Origin: Streptomyces sp. P9-A2
GTDB taxonomy: Bacteria > Actinomycetota > Actinomycetes > Streptomycetales > Streptomycetaceae
NCBI RefSeq assembly: GCF_036634175.1
Contig: NZ_JAZIFX010000001.1
Coordinates: forward strand, 7,378,001-7,442,000
DNA length: 64,000 bases
Direction: 5' to 3'
The notes below the pieces were generated by a model. It saw nothing but the letters and a program-made list of their open reading frames with translations. It searched no databases and was not told the DNA's origin. Numbering within the stretch: position 1 is the first letter of the stretch; each line of letters begins with the position of its first letter. Of this stretch, positions 1 through 7,936 are shown one piece after another. The translations under genes and the position numbers were made by a program.

Positions 1-1395
1 CCGCAGGCCCGCAACGAGGCCCGGCAGGCCGTCGCGGCGGTGGACGACGAGGCCGTCCGGCTGAAGTCGGCCGTCAAGGCCCGTGACGGCTTCTTCACCA
101 CCTACTGCATCAGCCCGTACTCCCGCTACATCGCCCGCTGGTGCGCGCGGCGCGGACTGACCCCCAACCAGGTCACCACCGCCTCCCTGCTCACCGCGCT
201 CATAGCGGCCGCCTGCGCCGCCACCGGTACCCGCCCGGGCTTCGTCGCCGCCGGTGTCCTGCTCCTCGCCTCCTTCGTGCTGGACTGCACCGACGGTCAG
301 CTCGCCCGCTACTCCCTGCAGTACTCCACCCTCGGGGCCTGGCTCGACGCCACCTTCGACCGGGCCAAGGAGTACGCCTACTACGCGGGCCTCGCCCTCG
401 GCGCGGCCCGCGGTGGCGACGATGTGTGGGCCCTCGCGCTCGGCGCGATGGTCCTGCAGACCTGCCGGCACGTCGTGGACTTCTCCTTCAACGAGGCGAA
501 CGCCGACAGCACGGCCGCCGACACCAGTCCCACCGCCGCTCTCTCCGGCAAGCTCGACAGCGTCGGCTGGACGGTCTGGGCGCGCCGCATGATCGTCCTC
601 CCGATCGGTGAGCGCTGGGCGATGATCGCCGTTCTCACGGCCCTCACGACCCCCCGCATCACCTTCTACGCCCTGCTGATCGGCTGCGCCTTCGCGGCGA
701 CGTACACCACGGCCGGCCGTGTCCTGCGCTCCCTCACCCGCAAGGCCCGCAGGACCGACCGCGCGGCGCGCGCCCTCGCGGACCTCGCCGACAGCGGACC
801 GCTCGCCGAACGCCTCGCCGGGGCGCTGAAGCCCACCGCGCGGCGCCTGCCCGGGTTCACCGCCCCCGCCGTCGCCCTGCTCGGTGGCGCCGCCGTCGTC
901 GCCACGGCCGCGCTGACCGGCTTCGGCGGACCGTGGCCCGTCCTCGCCGCCCTCCTGTACGTCCTGACCTCCGCCCTGGCCGTCGCCCGCCCCCTCAAGG
1001 GTCCCCTCGACTGGCTGGTCCCGCCGTTCCTGCGCGCCGCCGAGTACGGCACCGTCCTGGCGCTGGCGGCAGGCGCCGGCGTGAACGGAGCGCTTCCGGC
1101 GGCCTACGCTCTGGTGGCCGCCGTCGCCTACCATCACTACGACACGGTCTACCGCATCCGCGGCGACGCGGGCGCGCCCCCGCCCTGGCTGGTGCGGGCG
1201 ATCGGCGGGCACGAGGGCCGCACCCTGGCGGTCGTCGTCCTGGCCGCCCTGCTCACCGCCTCACAGTTCGCCGTCGCGCTCACGGCGCTCGCCGTGGCCG
1301 TGGCCCTGCTGGTGCTCCTCGAGAGCATCCGCTTCTGGGTGGCCGCCCACCGGGGCGGCGCACCCGCCGTACACGATGAAGGAGAACCCGCATGA
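1..1395 (+). CDS. CDP-alcohol phosphatidyltransferase family membrane protein (5' end outside window)
   Basis: The reading frame is open from base 1, so the GTG at 40 is probably internal and the gene starts upstream; 464 codons are visible. A complete CDP-alcohol phosphotransferase signature lies at about 283-354: DCTDGQLAR, eight residues, then G-x3-D-x3-D, with all four aspartates present. Enzymes of this family move a phospho-alcohol from a CDP-alcohol to an acceptor inside the membrane. Several hydrophobic segments flank the motif, and a long hydrophobic C-terminal region (about 840-1350) resembles the DUF5941 extension seen in actinomycetes (recalled, not searched). The stop overlaps the next start as ATGA, so the genes are translationally coupled. 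Substrate unknown. Confidence 0.85.
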   Translation, partial: PQARNEARQAVAAVDDEAVRLKSAVKARDGFFTTYCISPYSRYIARWCARRGLTPNQVTTASLLTALIAAACAATGTRPGFVAAGVLLLASFVLDCTDGQLARYSLQYSTLGAWLDATFDRAKEYAYYAGLALGAARGGDDVWALALGAMVLQTCRHVVDFSFNEANADSTAADTSPTAALSGKLDSVGWTVWARRMIVLPIGERWAMIAVLTALTTPRITFYALLIGCAFAATYTTAGRVLRSLTRKARRTDRAARALADLADSGPLAERLAGALKPTARRLPGFTAPAVALLGGAAVVATAALTGFGGPWPVLAALLYVLTSALAVARPLKGPLDWLVPPFLRAAEYGTVLALAAGAGVNGALPAAYALVAAVAYHHYDTVYRIRGDAGAPPPWLVRAIGGHEGRTLAVVVLAALLTASQFAVALTALAVAVALLVLLESIRFWVAAHRGGAPAVHDEGEPA

Positions 1396-2144
1396 TCGGC
1401 CTCGTGCTGGCGGCCGGCGCCGGACGGCGTCTGCGTCCCTACACCGACACCCTGCCCAAGGCGCTGGTGCCGGTGGGGCCCGCGGGTATAGAGGGCGAAC
1501 CGACGGTCCTGGACCTCACCCTCGGCAACTTCGCCGAGATCGGCCTGACCGAGGCCGCCGTCATCGTCGGCTACCGCAAGGAGGCCGTGTACGAGCGCAA
1601 GGCGGCCCTGGAGCAGAAGTACGGCCTCAAGCTCACCCTCATCGACAACGACAAGGCCGAGGAGTGGAACAACGCCTACTCCCTGTGGTGCGGTCGGGAC
1701 GCCCTCAAGGACGGCGTGATCCTCGTCAACGGCGACACCGTGCACCCGGTCTCCGTCGAGAAGACGCTCCTCGCCGCCCGCGGTGAGGGCAGGCGGATCA
1801 TCCTCGCCCTCGACACCGTGAAATCACTCGCGGACGAGGAGATGAAGGTCGTCGCCGACCCCGGCAAGGGCGTGACGAGGATCACCAAGCTCATGGACCC
1901 CGCCGAGGCCACCGGCGAGTACATCGGCGTCACCCTCATCGAGGGCGACGCCGCCCCCGAGCTCGTCGACGCGCTGAAGACCGTGTGGGAGACCGACCCG
2001 CAGCAGTTCTACGAGCACGGCTACCAGGAACTGGTGAACCGCGGCTTCCGAATCGACGTGGCGCCCATCGGCGACGTCGACTGGGTGGAGATCGACAACC
2101 ACGCCGATCTCACCCGTGGACGGGAGATCGCATGCCAGTACTGA
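1392..2144 (+). CDS. sugar/alcohol-phosphate nucleotidyltransferase (LicC-like)
   Basis: This 250-residue protein opens with the nucleotidyltransferase signature LAAGAGRRLRPYTDTLPKAL (residues 6-25), which holds the G-x-G-x-R loop and the PK lysine. The NNAYSLWCGRDAL stretch and the following NGDTVHP metal-binding aspartate resemble phosphocholine/inositol-phosphate cytidylyltransferases of the LicC type. It probably activates a phospho-alcohol with CTP to give the CDP-alcohol used by the transferases on either side. The nucleotide and alcohol are inferred from neighbours only; a nucleoside-diphosphate-sugar role is possible. The start is coupled to the upstream gene (ATGA), and the 3' end overlaps the next gene by 13 bp. 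Confidence 0.8.
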   Translation: MIGLVLAAGAGRRLRPYTDTLPKALVPVGPAGIEGEPTVLDLTLGNFAEIGLTEAAVIVGYRKEAVYERKAALEQKYGLKLTLIDNDKAEEWNNAYSLWCGRDALKDGVILVNGDTVHPVSVEKTLLAARGEGRRIILALDTVKSLADEEMKVVADPGKGVTRITKLMDPAEATGEYIGVTLIEGDAAPELVDALKTVWETDPQQFYEHGYQELVNRGFRIDVAPIGDVDWVEIDNHADLTRGREIACQY

Positions 2145-3193
2145 CCCGGCTGATCCCCTCCCCCCTCGTCGTCGACATCCGCCCCGGTGCCCTCGACGAC
2201 CTGGGCGGGGTCCTCGCCGACGAGCGCATCGCACAGTCCGGCCGGCTCGCCGTCGCCGTCAGCGGCGGCTCCGGCGCCGGACTGCGTGAGCGGCTCTCCC
2301 CGTCGCTGCCCGGCGCCACCTGGTACGAGGTCGGCGGCGGCACCCTCGACGACGCGGTCCGGCTGGCCGGCGCCATAAAGGCCGGCCACTACGACGCCGT
2401 CGTGGGACTGGGCGGCGGCAAGATCATCGACTGCGCCAAGTTCGCCGCGGCACGCGTCGGCCTCCCCCTGGTCGCCGTACCGACGAACCTCGCGCACGAC
2501 GGCCTGTGCTCGCCGGTCGCCACCCTCGACAACGACGCCGGCCGCGGCTCCTACGGCGTGCCGAACCCGATCGCGGTCGTCATCGACCTCGACATCATCC
2601 GCAACGCCCCGGCGCGCTTCGTAAGCGCCGGGATCGGCGACGCCGTCTCCAACATCTCCGCCGTCGCGGACTGGGAACTGGCCTGCAGGATCAAGGGCGA
2701 GCGGATCGACGGGCTCGCCGCCGCCATGGCCCGGCAGGCCGGCGAGTCCGTGCTGCGCCACCCCGGAGGCATCGGCGACAACGACTTCCTCCAGGTACTC
2801 GCCGAGGCACTGGTCCTCAGCGGCATCGCCATGTCGGTGTCTGGCGACTCGCGGCCGTCCTCCGGGGCCTGCCACGAGATCAACCACGCCTTCGACCTGC
2901 TCTACCCCAAACGGGCCGCCGCCCACGGAGAACAGTGCGGTCTGGGCGCGGCCTTCGCGATGTACCTGCGCGGCGCGCACGACGAGTCGGTGTACATGGC
3001 CGGCGTGCTGCGCCGGCACGGACTGCCGGTACTGCCCCAGGAGATCGGCTTCACGGAGGAGGAGTTCGTCAAAGTCGTCGAATTCGCCCCCGAGACCCGC
3101 CCCGGCCGCTTCACGATCCTCGAACATCTCGACCTGAAGACCGAACAGATCAAGGACGTCTACGCCGACTATGTCAAGGCCATCGGTAGCTGA
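2132..3193 (+). CDS. sn-glycerol-1-phosphate dehydrogenase-like protein (AraM/EgsA, iron-alcohol dehydrogenase fold)
   Basis: I chose ATG 2132 (353 residues) because it gives the usual N-terminus and overlaps the upstream gene by 13 bp; longer in-frame starts run into that gene. The NAD-binding VGLGGGKIIDCAKFAA and the adjacent PTNLAHDGLCSP are typical of glycerol-1-phosphate dehydrogenases, which reduce dihydroxyacetone phosphate to sn-glycerol-1-phosphate. Metal-ligand candidates are the Asp of NLAHDG and later histidines (HEINHAFDLL, AAAHGEQ). Glycerol-1-phosphate is the archaeal enantiomer; bacteria use such enzymes rarely. Its position between a cytidylyltransferase and a CDP-alcohol transferase suggests it supplies the polyol phosphate. 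A dehydroquinate synthase-like activity on another substrate cannot be excluded. Confidence 0.8.
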   Translation: MPVLTRLIPSPLVVDIRPGALDDLGGVLADERIAQSGRLAVAVSGGSGAGLRERLSPSLPGATWYEVGGGTLDDAVRLAGAIKAGHYDAVVGLGGGKIIDCAKFAAARVGLPLVAVPTNLAHDGLCSPVATLDNDAGRGSYGVPNPIAVVIDLDIIRNAPARFVSAGIGDAVSNISAVADWELACRIKGERIDGLAAAMARQAGESVLRHPGGIGDNDFLQVLAEALVLSGIAMSVSGDSRPSSGACHEINHAFDLLYPKRAAAHGEQCGLGAAFAMYLRGAHDESVYMAGVLRRHGLPVLPQEIGFTEEEFVKVVEFAPETRPGRFTILEHLDLKTEQIKDVYADYVKAIGS

Positions 3194-3950
3194 ACTCCGT
3201 CCGGTCGTCCACCCCGCGGGGGTGAAGGACCGGCGCAGCGGTGAGCACTGGATGGGACGCCTCTACATGCGTGAGGTGTCCCTGCGGGTGGACCGCTACC
3301 TGGTGAACACCAGGGTCACGCCCAACCAGCTCACGTATCTGATGACCGTCTTCGGCGTCCTCGCCGCCCCGGCCCTGCTGGTGCCGGGGATCACGGGGGC
3401 GGTCCTCGGCCTGGTCATGGTGCAGCTGTACCTGCTACTGGACTGCGTGGACGGCGAGGTCGCCCGCTGGAAGCAGCAGTTCTCGCTCAGCGGGGTCTAC
3501 CTCGACCGGGTCGGCGCCTACCTGTGCGACGCGGCCGTCCTCGTCGGTCTCGGCCTGCGCGCCGCCGACCTGTGGGGCACCGGCCGCATCGACTGGCTCT
3601 GGGCCTTCCTCGGCACCCTGGCCGCCCTCGGCGCCATCCTGGTCAAAGCCGAGACCGACCTGGTCGGTGTGGCCCGCCACCAGGGCGGACTGCCGCCGGT
3701 CAAGGAGGCCGCCGCCGAGCCGCGCTCCTCCGGCATGGCGCTGGCCCGCCGGGCCGCCGGAGCGCTGAAGTTCCACCGGCTGATCCTCGGCATGGAGGCG
3801 TCGCTGCTGATCGTGGTCCTCGCGATCGTCGACGCAGCCCGGGGCGACCTGTTCTTCACGCGCCTGGGTGTCGCCGTCCTCGCCGGGATAGCCCTGCTCC
3901 AGACCGTGCTGCACCTGGTGTCCGTCCTCGCTTCCAGCAGGCTGAGGTGA
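3171..3950 (+). CDS. CDP-alcohol phosphatidyltransferase family protein, second copy, altered motif
   Basis: This 259-residue integral membrane protein overlaps the preceding gene by 23 bp. The motif DCVDGEVAR, eight residues, G-x3-D is clear. The fourth aspartate, taken as the catalytic base in the family, is replaced by Ala (codon 3516-3518, in LDRVGAYLCD). Hydrophobic segments occur at about residues 55-90, 115-140 and 205-255. It may use another base or act on an unusual acceptor; loss of activity is also possible. The operon position next to a dehydrogenase and a glycosyltransferase points to polyol-phosphate transfer. The 3' end overlaps the glycosyltransferase start as GTGA. Confidence 0.8.
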   Translation: MSRPSVAELRPVVHPAGVKDRRSGEHWMGRLYMREVSLRVDRYLVNTRVTPNQLTYLMTVFGVLAAPALLVPGITGAVLGLVMVQLYLLLDCVDGEVARWKQQFSLSGVYLDRVGAYLCDAAVLVGLGLRAADLWGTGRIDWLWAFLGTLAALGAILVKAETDLVGVARHQGGLPPVKEAAAEPRSSGMALARRAAGALKFHRLILGMEASLLIVVLAIVDAARGDLFFTRLGVAVLAGIALLQTVLHLVSVLASSRLR

Positions 3951-4840
3951 CCGCTGTGGGACCCTCCCCCAAGGTCGGCGCGGTGATCATCACCATGGGC
4001 AACCGCCCCGACGAGCTGCGCGCCCTGCTCGACTCGGTCGCCAAGCAGGACGGCGACCCGGTCCGGGTCGTCGTCGTCGGCAACGGCTCGCCCGTCCCGG
4101 AGGTCCCCGACGGCGTACGCACCGTCGAGCTGCCGGAGAACCTCGGCATCCCCGGCGGCCGCAACGTCGGCATCGAGGCGTTCGGCCCGGGCGGCCAGGA
4201 CGTCGACATCCTGCTGTTCCTCGACGACGACGGCCTCCTGGCCCACCACGACACCGCCGAGCTGTGCCGCCGGGCGTTCGCCGCCGACCCGGAGCTCGGC
4301 ATCATCAGCTTCCGCATCGCCGACCCGGACACCGGCGGCACCCAGCGCCGCCACGTGCCCCGGCTGCGCGCCGCCGACCCGATGCGCTCCTCCCGGGTGA
4401 CCACCTTCCTCGGCGGCGCCAACGCCGTACGCACCCGGGTCTTCGCCGACGCCGGAGTGCTGCCCGACGCGTTCTTCTACGCGCACGAGGAGACCGACCT
4501 GGCCTGGCGGGCCCTCGACGCGGGCTGGATGATCGACTACCGGGCCGACATGGTCCTGTACCACCCCACCACCGCCCCCTCGCGGCACGCGGTCTACCAC
4601 CGCATGGTCGCCCGCAACCGCGTCTGGCTGGCCCGCCGCAACCTTCCCGCGCCCCTGGTCCCCCTCTACCTGGGCGTCTGGATGCTGCTCACCCTGCTCC
4701 GCAGGCCGTCGCGCCCGGCCCTCAAGGCCTGGTTCGGCGGTTTCCGGGAGGGGTGGACCAGCCCCTGCGGCCCGCGCCGGCCCATGAAGTGGCGTACGGT
4801 GTGGCGGCTGACCCGGCTGGGCCGGCCTCCTGTCATCTGA
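3947..4840 (+). CDS. family 2 glycosyltransferase
   Basis: GTG 3947 overlaps the previous stop (GTGA) and gives 297 residues with a normal GT-A start, VGAVIITMGNRPDELRALLD. The metal-binding DxD region is LFLDDDG, and the acceptor-side motif is HEETDLAWR followed by a conserved YHP. These features fit rhamnosyl/galactofuranosyl-type GT2 enzymes that act at the cytoplasmic face of the membrane on lipid-linked acceptors. No strong transmembrane segment is present except a weak hydrophobic stretch near the C-terminus (residues about 230-245). It probably decorates or extends the product exported by the following ABC transporter. Sugar donor unknown. Confidence 0.85.
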   Translation: MTAVGPSPKVGAVIITMGNRPDELRALLDSVAKQDGDPVRVVVVGNGSPVPEVPDGVRTVELPENLGIPGGRNVGIEAFGPGGQDVDILLFLDDDGLLAHHDTAELCRRAFAADPELGIISFRIADPDTGGTQRRHVPRLRAADPMRSSRVTTFLGGANAVRTRVFADAGVLPDAFFYAHEETDLAWRALDAGWMIDYRADMVLYHPTTAPSRHAVYHRMVARNRVWLARRNLPAPLVPLYLGVWMLLTLLRRPSRPALKAWFGGFREGWTSPCGPRRPMKWRTVWRLTRLGRPPVI

Positions 4841-4937
4841 CAAGCTCGTGTCCGGAACATCGGGGCCGCACCCAGGCTCCCCGGCGCATGCCGGGTCCGT
4901 GCGGGCCCGGCATCTCGAAGAGGGAAAGCTTCCACCA

Positions 4938-5873
4938 GTGAGTGAGACAACGCACGACGGCACGGTCGCGGTCAGCGCGTCCGGGCCGCCCGACGAGGGC
5001 CTCACGGCGGCCGAGCTCGCCGCCAGGTACGGGTTGACGGTCAGCGGCGCCCGGCCGTCGCTCGTCGAGTACGTCCGTCAGCTCTGGGGGCGCCGGCACT
5101 TCATCCTCACGTTCTCCCGGGCGAAGCTGACCGCGCAGTACAGTCAGGCGAAGCTGGGCCAGCTGTGGCAGGTGGCCACTCCGCTGCTGAACGCGGCCGT
5201 GTACTTCTTCATCTTCGGCCTGCTGCTGGGCGCCCGCCGGGGCATCCCCAGCGACGTCTACGTCCCGTTCCTGGTGACGGGCGTGTTCGTGTTCACCTTC
5301 ACGCAGAGCTCGGTGCTGGCGGGGGTGCGGGCCATCTCCGGCAACCTCGGCCTGGTGCGGGCGCTGCACTTCCCGCGGGCCGCGCTGCCGGTCTCCTTCG
5401 CGCTGCAGCAGCTCCAGCAGCTGCTGTTCTCGATGGTCGTCCTGGTCGTCGTGGTGATGGCGTTCGGCAGCATGCCCGCCCTGTCCTGGCTGCTGGTGCT
5501 GCCCGCGCTGCTGCTCCAGTTCGTCTTCAACACCGGACTCGCGCTGATCTTCGCCCGGCTGGGCAGCAGGACGCCGGACCTGGCCCAGCTGATGCCGTTC
5601 GTGCTGCGCACCTGGATGTACGCCTCGGGCGTCATGTTCAGCATCCCGGCGATGCTCGCGAACAAGGACGTCCCTCACTGGCTCGACGACGTCCTGCAGT
5701 GGAACCCGGCGGCCGTCTACATGGACCTGGTCCGCTTCGCGATGATCGACGGCTACGGCTCCTCGTACCTGCCCCCGCACGTGTGGGCCTTCGCCGTGGG
5801 CTGGGCGCTGCTGGCCGGCGTGATCGGCTTCGTCTACTTCTGGAAGGCGGAAGAGAGGTACGGCCGTGGCTGA
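4938..5873 (+). CDS. ABC-2 type polysaccharide/teichoic acid exporter permease (TagG/Wzm-like)
   Basis: The GTG at 4938 is preceded by AGGGAAAG and gives 311 residues; the frame stays open further upstream but with non-membrane-like sequence. After a roughly 45-residue cytoplasmic N-terminus, a short amphipathic segment (residues about 45-75) precedes six hydrophobic segments, as in Wzm/TagG permeases. With the ATPase that overlaps it, it should form the exporter for a lipid-linked polymer made by the upstream enzymes. The 97-bp spacer after the glycosyltransferase is the only real gap in this operon, so an internal promoter is possible but not evident. Confidence 0.88.
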   Translation: MSETTHDGTVAVSASGPPDEGLTAAELAARYGLTVSGARPSLVEYVRQLWGRRHFILTFSRAKLTAQYSQAKLGQLWQVATPLLNAAVYFFIFGLLLGARRGIPSDVYVPFLVTGVFVFTFTQSSVLAGVRAISGNLGLVRALHFPRAALPVSFALQQLQQLLFSMVVLVVVVMAFGSMPALSWLLVLPALLLQFVFNTGLALIFARLGSRTPDLAQLMPFVLRTWMYASGVMFSIPAMLANKDVPHWLDDVLQWNPAAVYMDLVRFAMIDGYGSSYLPPHVWAFAVGWALLAGVIGFVYFWKAEERYGRG

Positions 5874-6654
5874 CGAGAGGACCGACTCGCACATCCCCAC
5901 CGTCATCGCGGACGACCTGCACATCGTCTACCGCGTCAACGGTGCCCGCGGCGGCCGCGGCAGCGCCACGGCGGCACTCAGCCGGATGATCCGGCGGGGC
6001 AAGGACGACGAGGCGCGCGGCGTGCGCACGGTGCACGCCGTGCGCGGGGTCTCCTTCGTCGCCCGCCGCGGTGAGGCCATCGGCCTGATCGGCTCCAACG
6101 GCTCGGGCAAGTCGACCCTGTTGCGAGCCATCGCGGGCCTGCTGCCCGCCGAGAAGGGCAAGGTCTACACCGACGGCCAGCCCTCCCTGCTCGGCGTCAA
6201 CGCCGCCCTGATGAACGACCTCACCGGCGAGCGCAACGTCATACTCGGCGGGCTCGCCATGGGCATGTCCCGCGAGCAGATCAAGGAGCGCTACCAGGAG
6301 ATCGTCGACTTCTCCGGCATCAACGAGAAGGGCGACTTCATCACCCTGCCGATGCGCACCTACTCCTCCGGCATGGCCGCCCGGCTGCGCTTCTCCATCG
6401 CCGCCGCGAAGGACCACGACGTCCTGATGATCGACGAAGCCCTGGCCACCGGCGACCGCAAGTTCCAGAAGCGCTCCGAGGCGCGGATCAGGGAACTGCG
6501 CAAGGAGGCCGGCACCGTCTTCCTGGTCAGCCACAACAACAAGTCGATCCGCGACACCTGCGACCGCGTCCTGTGGCTGGAGCGCGGCGAACTGCGCATG
6601 GACGGCCCGACGGACGAGGTGCTCAAGGAGTACGAGAAGTTCACCGGCAAGTAG
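5866..6654 (+). CDS. ABC transporter ATP-binding protein (TagH/Wzt-like)
   Basis: The GTG at 5866 overlaps the permease end by 8 bp (262 residues). Walker A is GSNGSGKST, the signature is YSSGMAARL (the usual degenerate form in polysaccharide exporters), Walker B is DVLMIDEAL, and the switch histidine is in VSHNN. A 50-residue N-terminal extension precedes the nucleotide-binding core, typical of Wzt/TagH proteins. There is no long C-terminal carbohydrate-binding domain, so coupling of chain termination to export is not expected. It is the last gene of the polymer operon. Confidence 0.9.
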   Translation: MADERTDSHIPTVIADDLHIVYRVNGARGGRGSATAALSRMIRRGKDDEARGVRTVHAVRGVSFVARRGEAIGLIGSNGSGKSTLLRAIAGLLPAEKGKVYTDGQPSLLGVNAALMNDLTGERNVILGGLAMGMSREQIKERYQEIVDFSGINEKGDFITLPMRTYSSGMAARLRFSIAAAKDHDVLMIDEALATGDRKFQKRSEARIRELRKEAGTVFLVSHNNKSIRDTCDRVLWLERGELRMDGPTDEVLKEYEKFTGK

Positions 6655-7012
6655 CCCGGTCGCCCCGGACCCCGCCGGAACGGGCCGATGGGGCCCAACG
6701 CCTGCAAAAAAGCGTCAACTCCTGCCTTGCGCAGGAATCTTGACACCGGCCGGTTCGTTGTTCCGAGGCGCGGTGACACCCCGGCGGTCCGTACCGCGCT
6801 GTACAACGTAAGCTGTACCAGTGCCTAAAGGCGGCAATCAGGGCCATAACGCGCGACACCGACCGGCGACCCGGCCGGGTGAAAGTGCGGACGGCGTGTC
6901 CGAAATAGTATGCATTGGGTCGGCAGTGTAGAACGGGAGACGTGACGGCAATGGCTACGGAGACCCCCCTGCTCAACGCAGTGTGCGCCGTCCCCGCCCA
7001 GGGCAGCCCGCG
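6655..7012 (+). promoter_or_regulatory. intergenic region upstream of the hopanoid operon
   Basis: This 358-bp region separates the exporter ATPase from hpnC. It contains a perfect 6-bp inverted repeat, TCCTGC-CTTGC-GCAGGA (6720-6736), a consensus-like TTGACA at 6740-6745 without a convincing -10 at the right distance, and three GTAC words at 6791, 6801 and 6815. Two of these belong to the direct repeat GCTGTAC (6798-6804 and 6812-6818). TAGTAT at 6906-6911 could be a -10 element. The region ends in a 21-codon open frame coupled to hpnC. The hopanoid promoter should lie here, but its exact position is not determined. Confidence 0.4.
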
Positions 7013-7016
7013 ATGA
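6951..7016 (+). CDS. putative 21-residue leader/upstream ORF coupled to hpnC
   Basis: An ATG at 6951, with GGGAGA 10-15 bases upstream, opens a 21-codon frame (MATETPLL..., one Cys at residue 12). It stops at 7014-7016, so its TGA overlaps the hpnC ATG as ATGA. The overlap is exactly the arrangement used between the following hpn genes, which argues that ribosomes traverse this frame. It may only deliver ribosomes to hpnC, or act as a regulatory leader peptide. No family is recognised and coding status is unproven. Confidence 0.4.
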   Translation: MATETPLLNAVCAVPAQGSPR

Positions 7017-7936
7017 CACGAACCGGCGCGACGCGCGCGGCCGACGCCGGGCGCGCCCCCCTGGACGCAGAACGCGCCACCCTCGACAAGGCCGCCGCCG
7101 AGAACTTCCCGGTGGCGCCGTTCTTCCTGCCCGAAGCCTGGCGCGCCGATCTGATGGCGGTCTACGGATACGCCCGGCTCGTCGACGACATCGGCGACGG
7201 CGACCTGGCCCCCGGCGGGGCCGACGCCGACCTGCTCGGCGTCGGCCCCGACCGGGCAGGCGACCGGACGGTGCTGCTGGACGCCTTCGAGACGGATCTG
7301 CACCGCGTGTTCGACTCGGTCCCGCGCCATCCGCTGCTGCGCCGGCTCCAGCCGACGGTCCGCCGCCGCGGCCTGCCCCCCGAACCCTTCCTCGGCCTGA
7401 TCGCCGCCAACCGCCGGGACCAGGTCGTCAGCCGCTACGAGACCTACGACGACCTGCTCGCCTACTGCGAACTGTCGGCCAACCCGGTCGGCCGCCTGGT
7501 CCTCGGCGTCACCGGGACCTCGACCCCCGAGCGGGTCCGCCGCTCCGACGCGGTCTGCACCGCCCTCCAGATCGTCGAGCACCTCCAGGACGTCACCGAG
7601 GACCTCGGCCGCGACCGCGTCTACCTGCCCGCCGAGGACATGAAACGTTTCCACGTCGACGAGGCGGATCTCGCCGCGCCGCACGCCGGCGCGTCGGTGC
7701 GCGCACTGGTCGCGTTCCAGGCACAGCGCGCCCGGGAGCTCCTGGACGAGGGCGCCCCCCTGGTGGACAGCGTCCGCGGCAGGCTGAAGCTGCTGCTCGC
7801 GGGGTTCGTGGCAGGGGGACGGGCGGCCCTGGGCGCGATCGCCGCCGCCGAATACGACGTACTTCCCGGCCCGCCCAAGCCCGGCAAGGTCCGGCTGCTG
7901 CGCGAGGCCGGAACGACGCTGCTAGGAGAGGGGTGA
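7013..7936 (+). CDS. hpnC: hydroxysqualene synthase HpnC (squalene/phytoene synthase family)
   Basis: ATG 7013 (307 residues) is favoured over upstream GTG codons because of the ATGA coupling. HpnC converts presqualene diphosphate to hydroxysqualene, the second of three steps from farnesyl diphosphate to squalene. Family features are RLVDDIGDGD (first Asp-rich region) and EHLQDVTEDLGRDRVYLP (second region). It starts the hpn operon and its stop overlaps hpnD as GTGA. Adjacent HpnC- and HpnD-like paralogues followed by an HpnE-like oxidase define the bacterial hopanoid squalene route, which separates it from a carotenoid phytoene synthase. Confidence 0.93.
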   Translation: MTRTGATRAADAGRAPLDAERATLDKAAAENFPVAPFFLPEAWRADLMAVYGYARLVDDIGDGDLAPGGADADLLGVGPDRAGDRTVLLDAFETDLHRVFDSVPRHPLLRRLQPTVRRRGLPPEPFLGLIAANRRDQVVSRYETYDDLLAYCELSANPVGRLVLGVTGTSTPERVRRSDAVCTALQIVEHLQDVTEDLGRDRVYLPAEDMKRFHVDEADLAAPHAGASVRALVAFQAQRARELLDEGAPLVDSVRGRLKLLLAGFVAGGRAALGAIAAAEYDVLPGPPKPGKVRLLREAGTTLLGEG

